64,000 bases of DNA from an uncultured Bacilli bacterium (GTDB lineage: Bacteria > Bacillota_I > Bacilli_A > RF39 > UBA660), in NCBI GenBank assembly GCA_934162665.1, contig CAKPJN010000001.1:1-64000 (forward strand), written 5' to 3'. The notes under the pieces were generated by a model, which saw only the letters and a list, made by a program, of their open reading frames with translations, did not search any database and had not been told where the DNA came from. The position numbers and the translations under genes are program-made. Every line of letters begins with the position of its first letter. Within the stretch, counting starts at the first letter, position 1. This document shows positions 33,061-42,286 of the stretch, in pieces.

Positions 33061-36018
33061 ATGTATTTAAAGGAAATCATCATGACAGGATTTAAGTCTT
33101 TTGCAGATAAGATGGATATAAAATTAGATAATAAAATTACTTGTATTGTAGGTCCAAATGGTAGTGGTAAGAGTAATGTTGTTGATGCGGTTAGATGGGT
33201 ACTTGGTGAACAATCTGTAAAATCCTTACGTGGTGATGGCTCTATGAGTGATGTAATATTCTCTGGGAGTAAAAGTCGTAATCCATTAAATGTTGCATCA
33301 GTAGAACTTGTTTTTGATAATACAGATCATTTTTTAAATATTCCTTATACAGAACTTTCTATTAAAAGAAAAGTTTATCGTAGTGGAGAAAATGAATATT
33401 ATCTAAATGGTGATAAATGTAGATTAAAAGATGTTTTAAATCTTTTATTAGATTCAGGTATGGGTAAGGAGTCTTTTAATATTATTTCTCAAGGACAAGT
33501 AGAGAAGATACTTAGTAATTCTCCTTATGATAGAAGAATTATTTTTGAAGAAGCTAGTGGTATTTTAAAGTATAAGAAAAGAAAAGAAGAAGCCTTGAGA
33601 AAATTAGATAGAACACATAATAATATTGATAGGGTTAATGATATTATTAGTGAACTTGAAGTACAGGTAGGTCCATTAAAAGAACAAAGTGAGAAGGCTT
33701 TAGAATATTTAGAAAATAAAAGTGGATTAGATAAATATGAAGTTTCATTACTTACATATGATATTGAAAATATTTCTAATGAATTAGAGATTGCTAAAGA
33801 GAAAAAAGAAAAATTAGATCAGCAGATTATGGAAATATCAAATGATTCTTCGAAAAATGATGTAATTGAGTTAGAAAATAGTAATAAGTTAGAAAAATTA
33901 GAAAAAGAAAGATTAGAACTTAATAAGAAGTTACTTTCTATTACTGAAGAAGTTGAAAAGATTAATGGTGAAAAGAATCTTTTAAAAGAAAGAAGTAAAG
34001 TTAATAAAGAAGAAAATGAACTTAAAGAAGAAATAAGAAAAACTTTGGAAGTAAAAAGTGAATTAGAGGGAAAAATTACTGTAATAGAGGAAGAAATAAA
34101 AGTGATTATTGATAAATCACGTGGTGTTTCTTTAGAATCTAATGAAATAAAGAGTCAAATAGAGAGATTAAAAACAAATAGGATTATGCTTTCTAATGAT
34201 TATTCTAGACTTGATCGTGAGATTGTGAATATTAATCATAAGATAGATTCTTTAAATCAGGAAATAGAAATGGGTGGAAATATTCCTAATAGTGTTAGGG
34301 CTGTTTTAAATGAGGGTAGTTTAACAGGTATTCATAATACTATTGGTAATATATTAAATATTGATTCAAAATATACTAAGGCTTTAGATGTTGCGATTAG
34401 TTCTAATAAGAATTTTGTTATTACTGATTCGTTTGAGTCATCTAAAAAAGCAATAGAATATTTAAAAGATAATCATCTTGGTAGGGCAACATTTTTTCCG
34501 CTTTCTGTTATTAAAGAGAGATATGTTGACTTTAATACTTTAAATTTAATAAAAAATAATAGTGATTTTATAGGAGTACTTAGTGATTTAGTTAATTACG
34601 ATTCAAAGTATAAAAATGTTGTTTGTAATCAATTGGGAATGGTTTTAGTATCTTGTGATTTAGATAGCGCGAATAGGTTATCTAAGTTAATTTCTAATAA
34701 GTATAAGATTGTTACTTTAGATGGTGATGTTATTCATGCTGGTGGTTCTATGTCGGGTGGATCTAGTTATCAAGGTAAGAGTATAATTACTATGAAGCAA
34801 GAATATAAACATTTAATTGATAATAAAAAGCATGTAGAAGAAGAAATGATTTCTTTGGAAGAAAAAATTAAAGATATAACAAATGAGCAACAACAAATGG
34901 AAGAAAAGTATTTTTCTATTTCACGTGATAAGGTAACATTTAAAGAAAAATATGATTTAAAAAATAAAGATATTGATGAGTTAAAAAATAATTTAGATTC
35001 TATTACAAAAGAATGGGAGAGGTTAAAATCTATTTCTGATGGTTCTATTAGTGATAAGGAAGCTGAATTAATAAAAAAATATCATGATTTATCATCATTA
35101 AAAGAAGCTACTCAAAATAAGATAGAGCAACTTGATATTGATATAGAAGCATTAAAAGATAAAATGGAAGAAATGAATGCCTTATATAAAGTAAAAAACT
35201 CTAATCTTCGTAATTTAGAAAAAGATTCTCGTGAATTAGAGGTTATGATCAATAGATATGATGTAAAACTTGATAATATGTTAAATATTTTGAGTGATGA
35301 TTATGAGCTTAGTTATTCTAAGGCAAAAGATGAATATAAGTTAGATATTGAGCCTGATATAGCTAGAAATAAAGTAAATACATATAAGGCTAATATTAAA
35401 CGACTTGGTATGGTTAATTTAGCGTCGATTGAAGAATATGAGCGAATTAATACAAGATATGTGTTCTTAACTAATCAAAGGGAAGATTTATTAAAGGCAG
35501 AAGATGCTTTACTTGAGATTATGAACGAGATGGACGATGTTATGAAAGAAGAATTTGCTTTAACTTTTGATAAGATTCAAATAGAGTTTAAAAGTGTCTT
35601 TAAAAAGTTATTTGGTGGTGGAAGTGCTTCTTTAAAACTTACTGATCCTGATAATTTACTTACTACTGGAGTTGAAATAATTGCGTCTCCTCCAGGAAAG
35701 AAGTTAACAACTATTTCTTTACTTTCTGGTGGTGAAAAAACACTTACTGCGATTTCTTTATTGTTTGCGATGCTTAATGTTAGAAGTGTTCCATTTTGTT
35801 TGTTTGATGAAGTTGAGGCAGCATTAGATGAGGCAAATGTAGAGGGATTTGGTAAATACTTAGAAAATTATAAAGATAAAACTCAGTTTTTAATTATTAC
35901 ACATAAGAAAAAAACAATGGAATATGCATCTACTTTATATGGAATAACAATGCAAGAGTCTGGTGTATCAAAACTTGTTAGTGTAAAATTAGCTGATAAA
36001 TTGGAAAAAGCAAATTAA
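33061..36018 (+). CDS. smc: Chromosome segregation ATPase SMC
   Basis: 985 residues. Walker A GPNGSGKSNVVDAVRWVLGE near residue 32, the GMGKESFNIISQGQVEKIL segment, two coiled-coil arms, the hinge at about 395-565 (NIPNSVRAVLNEGSLTG to GSMSGGSS), and at the end the signature LSGGEKTLTAISLLFAML and Walker B CLFDEVEAALDE. SMC forms the condensin-like ring with ScpA and ScpB. Bacillus subtilis SMC has about 1186 residues, so each coiled-coil arm is roughly 100 residues shorter here, as in mycoplasma-sized SMC. Start ATG preceded by GGGTGA. Single gene after a promoter-containing gap. Confidence 0.95.
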   Translation: MYLKEIIMTGFKSFADKMDIKLDNKITCIVGPNGSGKSNVVDAVRWVLGEQSVKSLRGDGSMSDVIFSGSKSRNPLNVASVELVFDNTDHFLNIPYTELSIKRKVYRSGENEYYLNGDKCRLKDVLNLLLDSGMGKESFNIISQGQVEKILSNSPYDRRIIFEEASGILKYKKRKEEALRKLDRTHNNIDRVNDIISELEVQVGPLKEQSEKALEYLENKSGLDKYEVSLLTYDIENISNELEIAKEKKEKLDQQIMEISNDSSKNDVIELENSNKLEKLEKERLELNKKLLSITEEVEKINGEKNLLKERSKVNKEENELKEEIRKTLEVKSELEGKITVIEEEIKVIIDKSRGVSLESNEIKSQIERLKTNRIMLSNDYSRLDREIVNINHKIDSLNQEIEMGGNIPNSVRAVLNEGSLTGIHNTIGNILNIDSKYTKALDVAISSNKNFVITDSFESSKKAIEYLKDNHLGRATFFPLSVIKERYVDFNTLNLIKNNSDFIGVLSDLVNYDSKYKNVVCNQLGMVLVSCDLDSANRLSKLISNKYKIVTLDGDVIHAGGSMSGGSSYQGKSIITMKQEYKHLIDNKKHVEEEMISLEEKIKDITNEQQQMEEKYFSISRDKVTFKEKYDLKNKDIDELKNNLDSITKEWERLKSISDGSISDKEAELIKKYHDLSSLKEATQNKIEQLDIDIEALKDKMEEMNALYKVKNSNLRNLEKDSRELEVMINRYDVKLDNMLNILSDDYELSYSKAKDEYKLDIEPDIARNKVNTYKANIKRLGMVNLASIEEYERINTRYVFLTNQREDLLKAEDALLEIMNEMDDVMKEEFALTFDKIQIEFKSVFKKLFGGGSASLKLTDPDNLLTTGVEIIASPPGKKLTTISLLSGGEKTLTAISLLFAMLNVRSVPFCLFDEVEAALDEANVEGFGKYLENYKDKTQFLIITHKKKTMEYASTLYGITMQESGVSKLVSVKLADKLEKAN

Positions 36019-36048
36019 ATAATTTAGGTAGTAAAGAGGTAAGATAAA

Positions 36049-36483
36049 GTGGTTAAAGTTGCAGTCGGAGGAGTAATTTATAATCGTGGAAAGTATTTAC
36101 TTGTTCAAGAAGCCCAGGCAAAGTGCCATGGTAAATGGAATATACCAACAGGTAAATTGGAACTTAATGAAAGTGTTTTAGAAGGCACAGTTCGAGAGAT
36201 AAAGGAAGAAACTGGTTGTGATGTTTCTATAACAGGAATTTTACAGATAGTTAATAAGAAATGTGAAAATAATAATATATTGATGTTTACTTTTGCAACT
36301 AAACTTGTTAATTTAAATATTGGTTATAGTAAAGATGAAATTCTTGATGCTAAATGGTTTAGTTATGAAGAAATTATGAATATGGATGGACAACTTAGAG
36401 ATTATGAAGTGATAACTAGTGCAATTGATAAACATTATCATAAAGAGTTTGTTGATTTAAATATATTAAAAATATTAAATTAA
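36049..36483 (+). CDS. Nudix hydrolase
   Basis: 144 residues with a complete Nudix box: G-KLELNESVLEG-TVREIKEETG (G x5 E x7 REUXEEXGU), near residues 38-60. The family hydrolyses nucleoside diphosphate derivatives and needs Mg. The exact substrate cannot be read from sequence. The best resemblance is to the NUDT18/ADP-ribose-like group. Start GTG at 36049 behind AGAGGTAA. Follows smc by 30 bases, so probably cotranscribed, and ends at a bidirectional terminator. Confidence 0.85.
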   Translation: MVKVAVGGVIYNRGKYLLVQEAQAKCHGKWNIPTGKLELNESVLEGTVREIKEETGCDVSITGILQIVNKKCENNNILMFTFATKLVNLNIGYSKDEILDAKWFSYEEIMNMDGQLRDYEVITSAIDKHYHKEFVDLNILKILN

Positions 36484-36515
36484 AAATATCTATCTTTTAT
36501 GATAGATATTTTTAT
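36483..36515. terminator. Bidirectional terminator
   Basis: AAAAATATCTATC and GATAGATATTTTT form a 13-bp stem with A and T tracts, between the Nudix gene (+) and def (-). Confidence 0.85.
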
Positions 36516-37060
36516 ATTGCACGATATTCGTCTTTACCTTTGAAAGGATCTTTTTTATCAATGTGATCTATAAACATAATTCCATTTAAATGATCAATTT
36601 CATGTTGAAAGGCAATAGCTAATTCTTCGCGAGCTCGAACATGGATTTTTCTTCCCTCCATATCATATGCTTCAACTGTTACTCTAGCATATCTTGGAAC
36701 GATTCCATCAACTTCTCTGTTTACTGAAAGACATCCTTCTCCCATTTCAACGTATATTTTTTCAACTGAATTACTAATTATTCTAGGATTTATTAAAATA
36801 TATGTTTCAAATTCTTCTTCACCAATTTCGTTGACAACTACAAAGTATCTTTTTGCGACACCTAACTGAATAGCCGCTAGCCCCATACCTGGTCTTAAAT
36901 CATATTTTTCAGATAATCTTTCTATTTGACTATTAGTTAAGTATTCAATCATAGTGTCAATTAGTTCTTTATCTTTTTTTGTTAATGGAAATTCAACTTC
37001 TTTACTTATAGTTCTTAATCTTTTATCTTTTTCATCTAATATATCTTTAGTTTTTAGCAT
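36512..37060 (-). CDS. def: Peptide deformylase
   Basis: 182 residues with the three deformylase motifs: GMGLAAIQLG (about 57), EGCLSV (about 108) and QHEIDHLNG (about 152). The Cys and two His bind the metal ion. It removes formyl from N-terminal methionine of new proteins. Length fits the Gram-positive type 2 enzymes, which have an insertion between motifs 1 and 2. RBS TGAGGTGAT. Single gene on the minus strand. Confidence 0.96.
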   Translation of the reverse strand: MLKTKDILDEKDKRLRTISKEVEFPLTKKDKELIDTMIEYLTNSQIERLSEKYDLRPGMGLAAIQLGVAKRYFVVVNEIGEEEFETYILINPRIISNSVEKIYVEMGEGCLSVNREVDGIVPRYARVTVEAYDMEGRKIHVRAREELAIAFQHEIDHLNGIMFIDHIDKKDPFKGKDEYRAI

Positions 37061-37133
37061 ATAATCACCTCATACTTCAATTATTCTAGAAGTTATCCGA
37101 CAGGCATATTATACAATATTTTATAATAAAAGT

Positions 37134-37165
37134 CAAAAAAAAGCATATGGCTTATTAGCTATATG
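37134..37165 (-). terminator. Terminator of the yjcZ-like gene
   Basis: On the minus strand GCATATAGCTAATAAGCCATATGC forms a stem of 6-9 pairs and is followed by seven T (positions 37140-37134). Confidence 0.75.
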
Positions 37166-37177
37166 CATAATTTTTAA

Positions 37178-37339
37178 TTAAATATTCCAACGAGTTCCAA
37201 TCACTATTACTAAAAGAATGAATAATACAAGTATTATAGCATATATAGAGTTGTTATTTCCGCATCCGCAGCCGTAAGATTGTTGGTAGTATGGCATTTG
37301 ATTTCCACAACAACCAGAACCTCCACCGTAATAATACAT
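37178..37339 (-). CDS. YjcZ-like small sporulation protein
   Basis: 53-residue gene in the gap between def and ftsW. ATG at 37339 behind AAAGGAGG. The N-terminal half is Gly/Tyr/Cys/Asn-rich (MYYYGGGSGCCGNQ, SYGCGCGNNN), and the C-terminal half is one membrane helix (IYAIILVLFILLVIVIG). This is the pattern of the YjcZ/tiny-TM family of Bacillus spore proteins. A sigma-K-like promoter just upstream fits. It is probably a coat or outer-membrane component of the forespore. Confidence 0.78.
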   Translation of the reverse strand: MYYYGGGSGCCGNQMPYYQQSYGCGCGNNNSIYAIILVLFILLVIVIGTRWNI

Positions 37340-37367
37340 AACGTTGCCTCCTTTACTTAATCTACTA

Positions 37368-37394
37368 TAAGATATGTAAATTTACAAAAAGTGT
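37368..37394 (-). promoter_or_regulatory. Sigma-K-like promoter of the yjcZ-like gene
   Basis: On the minus strand AC (37394-37393), exactly 16 bases, then CATATCTTA (37376-37368), the same -10 as in front of the cotZ pair. Confidence 0.6.
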
Positions 37395-37476
37395 TAATGA
37401 AATATATCTATAATATTGTTTAATATATAAAAATTATATAATTTGTGATATATTATTATTAGGATAGGTGGTATAG

Positions 37477-38616
37477 ATGAAGAAAGTATTTAAGTATATA
37501 GATAAATCATTACTTTTAGTAACTGTACTTTTATTTATTTTTGGTCTAATTATGGTTTTTTCTTCTTCTAATGTTACTGCTTATATGTCACATCAAGTTA
37601 GTCCATATAATTATTTTATTAAACAAGCAATCTTTTTATTTGTTGGTATATTTTTGTCTTTATTTATTATTGGTAAAAAAACTCGGACATATGGTATTTT
37701 ATCTTGGGGACTTTTACTTATTGGAATTTGTGGTTTAGTACTATTACTTGTTATTGGAAAAGCAAAAAATAGGGCAGTTAGTTGGTTTGATTTAGGTTTT
37801 GTTAGTGTTCAACCGAGTGAATTTATTAAAGTAATTGTGATTGTTTTTTTAGCTTATTATTTTGAAATAAAGAAGAATAAATTAGATAATTATGCGACTG
37901 CTTTATTTCCACTTTTAATTTGCGGGATTATAGCGGCATTAATATTTCTTCAACCTGATCTTGGAACAACTATTATTTTTTGTTTTATTGTTGGGATTAT
38001 GTTTTGGTCTTCTCCAGTTTCTAAGGAAATTAAGTATAAAACAGTATTTAGTATTGTAGGTTTAGTTTTATTTATGGGACTAATTTTAATTAGTACTGGA
38101 AAGACGTTGATTTTGGAAAGACAGTTTGAACGATTTAATTTTACAAGGCCTTGTGATAGACTTTTAGATACAGGATCACAAGTTTGTAATGGTTATATTG
38201 CGATTAATAATGGGGGACTTACTGGAGTAGGTCTTGGAAATTCTACTCAGAAATATTTATATTTACCAGAACCTTATACAGATTTTATTTTCGCAGTTAT
38301 TGTTGAAGAACTTGGTAGTTGTGTCGGAGTTTTAATTATTCTTTCATATATGTTTATTTTATATAGAATTTTAATGATTGGTAGAAATAGTAAAAAAATT
38401 AGTGGTACGTTAATGTGTTATGGAGTTGCGGTATATATTTTTTTACATATTGCGGTTAATCTAATGGGTATATTTGGACTTATGCCAATGACTGGGGTGC
38501 CACTTCCTTTTATGAGTTATGGTGGAAGCTTTACAATTTGTTTAATTGCGGCACTTACTATTGTTCAACGTGTGAGTGTTGAAAATGGTCTTGCTTCAGA
38601 AAAAAGTCATAATTAA
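37477..38616 (+). CDS. ftsW: Cell division SEDS protein FtsW
   Basis: 379 residues, about ten membrane segments. SEDS signatures: VQPSEFIKVIVIVFLAYYF, FLQPDLGTTIIF, NNGGLTGVGLGNSTQKYLYL, PEPYTDFIFAVIVEELG and TGVPLPFMSYGG. The LPEPYTDFIFAVIVEE wording is that of FtsW/SpoVE rather than RodA. Peptidoglycan polymerase of the divisome. SpoVE would also fit. RBS AGGTGG. The gene is followed by a terminator. Confidence 0.88.
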   Translation: MKKVFKYIDKSLLLVTVLLFIFGLIMVFSSSNVTAYMSHQVSPYNYFIKQAIFLFVGIFLSLFIIGKKTRTYGILSWGLLLIGICGLVLLLVIGKAKNRAVSWFDLGFVSVQPSEFIKVIVIVFLAYYFEIKKNKLDNYATALFPLLICGIIAALIFLQPDLGTTIIFCFIVGIMFWSSPVSKEIKYKTVFSIVGLVLFMGLILISTGKTLILERQFERFNFTRPCDRLLDTGSQVCNGYIAINNGGLTGVGLGNSTQKYLYLPEPYTDFIFAVIVEELGSCVGVLIILSYMFILYRILMIGRNSKKISGTLMCYGVAVYIFLHIAVNLMGIFGLMPMTGVPLPFMSYGGSFTICLIAALTIVQRVSVENGLASEKSHN

Positions 38617-38620
38617 TTTA

Positions 38621-38648
38621 GAAAAGTTTCGGACTTTTCTTTTTTTTA
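38621..38648 (+). terminator. Terminator of ftsW
   Basis: GAAAAGT (38621-38627) with ACTTTTC (38633-38639), 5-nt loop, nine T. Confidence 0.85.
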
Positions 38649-38676
38649 TCCAATTATTTAGATAGAGGTGAGGTTA

Positions 38677-39378
38677 ATGACGTTTTCATATAGACATAGA
38701 AAACAGATTATTATTTCATTAGTTTGTTTAATTTTATTGGGTACTTTAATTACATCTATTACTATGTTTTTACCAAAGAAAAAGAAAATAAAAAAGGATA
38801 ATGCTATTTTACTTACAAAAAATGATATTGAAGTAAAAAAGAAAGTGAATTTAGAAAAAGCTAAGGATAAGGAGAAAGAGATGTATAAGGTTGATATTAA
38901 AGGTTATGTTGTTTCTCCTGGAATTTATAGTTTAGAAAAGGAAAGTAGAGTAATTGATGTTATTAATATGGCAGGTGGACTTAGGGAGGAAGCTAATACG
39001 ACCGTTATTAATTTAAGTAAAAAGATAAGTGATGAGATGGTTATTATTATATATAGTAATCAAGAGATTTCTTCTTTTTCTCAGACTAAAGAAATAGAGA
39101 ATACGATTATTGATAAATGTATACAAAAGGATGAGAACTCATTAAAAAATGATGCTTGTATTTCTAAAGATGATGATAGTAATAATAATTTAGTTTCTAT
39201 TAATACAGCAACTAAGGAAGATTTAATGACTTTATCAGGAATTGGCGAGAAAAAAGCAGAAGATATTATTAAATATAGAGAAGAACATGGCGGTTTTAAA
39301 AGTGTAGATGAGTTAATGGAAGTAGAGGGAATAGGAGATAGCCTATTTGATAAGATTAAGGAAAATATTACTTTGTAA
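38677..39378 (+). CDS. comEA: ComEA-like competence DNA receptor
   Basis: 233 residues. GTG 38668 lies in the ribosome site AGAGGTGA, so ATG 38677 is the start. One N-terminal membrane helix, a SLBB domain (VDIKGYVVSPGIYSLE ... VINMAGGL), an Asp/Lys/Asn linker, and a C-terminal double helix-hairpin-helix (SINTATKEDLMTLSGIGEKK) that binds DNA. ComEA hands double-stranded DNA to the ComEC channel. It overlaps comEC by 32 bases. Confidence 0.9.
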   Translation: MTFSYRHRKQIIISLVCLILLGTLITSITMFLPKKKKIKKDNAILLTKNDIEVKKKVNLEKAKDKEKEMYKVDIKGYVVSPGIYSLEKESRVIDVINMAGGLREEANTTVINLSKKISDEMVIIIYSNQEISSFSQTKEIENTIIDKCIQKDENSLKNDACISKDDDSNNNLVSINTATKEDLMTLSGIGEKKAEDIIKYREEHGGFKSVDELMEVEGIGDSLFDKIKENITL

Positions 39379-41455
39379 TTGGGTGTTTTATCTATTTATC
39401 ATTATTAGTTTATTATTTACTTTAATAAGAGTAAATTGTATAAGAAGTAGTATTTATACAAGTAGTACTAAGTTTGTAGTTGGTAGAGTAGAAGAAATTT
39501 TTATTGATGGAAATAGGTTAGATATAACTTTGAATGGCATGGAAAAGATAATTGGTACTTATTATTTTTCTAATAAAAATGAGTTGAATAATTTTAAAGA
39601 GAATATATCTTTAGGTTGCAAATTAAAAATAATTGGTGATGTTAAAAGAGCTAATTCTAATACCACAGAAAATATGTTTAATTATCGAAAATATTTAGAG
39701 AGAAAACAAATTTTTTATACAGTTAAAATTGATCAAATTATTTTATTAGATAAAAGTAGTAGTCTATATTATGATATTAAAAATTATGTAATTAAAAGGT
39801 TTCATCAAAATCCATATTTATATACTTTTATTTTAGGGGATACTTCATATATTGATGATGATATATTACAAAGCTATAGAGAAAATGGTATTAGTCATTT
39901 ATTTTCTATTAGTGGGATGCATATTACTTTACTTTCATCTATATTACTTAAACTATTAAAGAAGTTATCAGTTAATGAGAATAGACGTTATTTTATTACT
40001 AGTTTGTTTTTGATTTTTTATTTGTTTTTAACAGGATTATCGGCATCTATTTTAAGAGGGGTTTTATTCTTTTTATTTTTTTCTATCAATAAAATTTATT
40101 ACTTTCATATTAAGAATGTTAATATTTTTCTTTTAGTATTAGGAATATCTTTATTTATAAATCCATTTTATATTTATGATGTTGGTTTTCAGTATTCATT
40201 TAGTATTAGTTTTTCGCTTTTAGTACTTAGTAGTTTTATTGAAAGGTATAAATCTTATTTTGGAAAGTTATTAGCTACTTCATTTATTTCTTTTATAGTA
40301 AGTGTGCCTATTACATTTTATAATTTTTATCAAGTAAATTTACTTAGTATTATTTATAATTTGTTTTATGTTCCATTTGTAAGTATAATTATTTTTCCAC
40401 TTTCTATTATTACGTTTTTAATTCCTATTGTGGAGCCTATTTTTAATTTTTTTATATATATTTTGGAGAATAGTTCATTATATATTTCACGTATTGATAT
40501 GTTTAAATTTATTTTTCAAATAATTCCATTTTATTTTTATATCATATATTATTTGTTAATAATTTTGTTTTTTAGAGGAGTCATAAATAAAAAATATATT
40601 TTCAGTAGTTTGTTTATTATAATGATTATTATTCATTATTTATTACCTAGATTTGATAGTAGTAGTTATTTAAAGATGATTGACGTTGGTCAGGGAGATT
40701 CTATTTTATTACATATAAAGGATAAGAATATTTTATTTGATACGGGTGGAAAGATGGACTATTCTAAATCTTGGATAGAAAAGAAACATAAATCTTCGAT
40801 AGTTAAAAATACTACAATTCCATTACTTAAAAGTTTAGGAATTAAAAAGATTGATTATTTAGTATTAACGCATGGTGATTTTGATCATATGGGAGAAGCA
40901 AGTAATTTGGCTAGTAATTTTAAAGTTAATAATGTTATTTTTAATATTGGAGATTATAATTCTTTGGAAAAAGATTTAATAAGGGTTTTAGATAATAATA
41001 GTATTAATTATTATAAAAATATAGAAGAATTAAATATTGGTGGTTATAAATTATATTTTTTAAATACAAAAATTTATGATAATGAAAATGACAATTCAAA
41101 TGTTATATATTTTAATTATAATGATGTGAAGATTTTATTTATGGGTGATGCAGGTGTTATAAAGGAAAAAGATATACTAAATAAATATGAAATAAGTGAT
41201 ATTGATATTTTAAAAATTGGACACCATGGATCAAATACATCATCTAGTGAATATTTTATAAATAATATTAAACCTAAAAATTGTTTAATATCAGTAGGAG
41301 AAAATAATAAATTTGGACATCCAAAACAGAGCGTTTTAAGAATTTTAGATGATTGTAATATTTATAGAACAGATATAAATGGAACTGTAGATATTAGATT
41401 TAGTAAAAATAATTATAAAATTATAACTTATAGATCAAAAAGGAGGAGCAGATGA
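39347..41455 (+). CDS. comEC: ComEC DNA-uptake channel
   Basis: 702 residues. Start TTG 39347 behind AGGAGA (39332-39337), overlapping the end of comEA, so the two are translationally coupled. N-terminal OB-like domain (DUF4131), the competence membrane domain with SHLFSISGMHITLLSSIL and LTGLSASILRGVLF, then a metallo-beta-lactamase domain (MIDVGQGDSILLHI, THGDFDHMGEA, IGHHGSNTSS). Imports transforming DNA and probably degrades one strand. The window has no comG, so competence itself is only suggested. Confidence 0.9.
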   Translation: MIRLRKILLCNWVFYLFIIISLLFTLIRVNCIRSSIYTSSTKFVVGRVEEIFIDGNRLDITLNGMEKIIGTYYFSNKNELNNFKENISLGCKLKIIGDVKRANSNTTENMFNYRKYLERKQIFYTVKIDQIILLDKSSSLYYDIKNYVIKRFHQNPYLYTFILGDTSYIDDDILQSYRENGISHLFSISGMHITLLSSILLKLLKKLSVNENRRYFITSLFLIFYLFLTGLSASILRGVLFFLFFSINKIYYFHIKNVNIFLLVLGISLFINPFYIYDVGFQYSFSISFSLLVLSSFIERYKSYFGKLLATSFISFIVSVPITFYNFYQVNLLSIIYNLFYVPFVSIIIFPLSIITFLIPIVEPIFNFFIYILENSSLYISRIDMFKFIFQIIPFYFYIIYYLLIILFFRGVINKKYIFSSLFIIMIIIHYLLPRFDSSSYLKMIDVGQGDSILLHIKDKNILFDTGGKMDYSKSWIEKKHKSSIVKNTTIPLLKSLGIKKIDYLVLTHGDFDHMGEASNLASNFKVNNVIFNIGDYNSLEKDLIRVLDNNSINYYKNIEELNIGGYKLYFLNTKIYDNENDNSNVIYFNYNDVKILFMGDAGVIKEKDILNKYEISDIDILKIGHHGSNTSSSEYFINNIKPKNCLISVGENNKFGHPKQSVLRILDDCNIYRTDINGTVDIRFSKNNYKIITYRSKRRSR

Positions 41456-42158
41456 ATTAGGTAAGGGATATAGCAAAAGAAATCTTTGGTTAATGTTAAG
41501 ATTTTATGAAATAAGGGAAAAAGTGCAGACACTGTCTGCACAATTAACTTGGTCACATTATTGTGAAATATTATCAATTGAATCATTAGAAAAAATAAAA
41601 TATTATATTAAAATTGCTGAGCGTCAGAAATTGTCAGTTAGGCAACTTAGAGAAAAAATTAGAAACAATGAGTATGAAAGGTTACCTAATGATACTAAAA
41701 ATGAATTAATTAATCAAAGTAGTTCTAATGTGGTAGATCTTATTAAGAATCCAATATTAATTAATAATAGTAATAATTATATAAGTGTATTTGAAAGAGT
41801 ATTAAAACAATTAATATTGGAAGATATAGATAATTTCTTATTAGAATTAGGCAGTGGCTTTTCTTATATAGGTAATGAGTATAAAATAAAAACGGGTGAT
41901 AGATATAATTACATAGATTTACTTTTGTATAATATTGAATTTAATTGTTATGTAGTAGTAGAACTAAAGGTAATTGAGCTAAGAAAAGAACATATTGGAC
42001 AAATACAAATATATATGAATTATATAGATAACAATTTAAGGAAAATTAGTCAAGATAGAACTATTGGAATTATAATTTGTAAGAGGGATAGTAAGTTCGT
42101 GATGGAGTATTGTTCTGATGAGAGAATTTTAACAAGAGAGTATAAGATAGTGCTTTGA
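41427..42158 (+). pseudogene. DUF1016/YhcG-family nuclease, 5'-truncated
   Basis: The reading frame opens at 41427 inside the end of comEC and encodes ELGKGYSKRNL and WLMLRFYEIR, the middle of the DUF1016 N-terminal domain, before the first ATG (41493). A usable start and the first part of the family are missing. The sequence continues LTWSHYCEILS, then the PD-(D/E)XK-like C-terminus YIDLLLYNIEFNCYVVVELK and GIIICKRDS. The typical protein has about 330-350 residues, here about 240. A GGAGGAG site (41442-41447) leads only to ATG AAT TAG. Probably a remnant joined to comEC by deletion. Confidence 0.65.
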
Positions 42159-42286
42159 TTGGTATAGTTATAATCTACTTTTTGACTTATAAATTAGAAT
42201 ATGATAAAAAACAATATAAATAATTGATTAAAAATATGGACTTTTTAAATATTTTTATGTACAATTGATTTATTGGTGGTGGTAAT

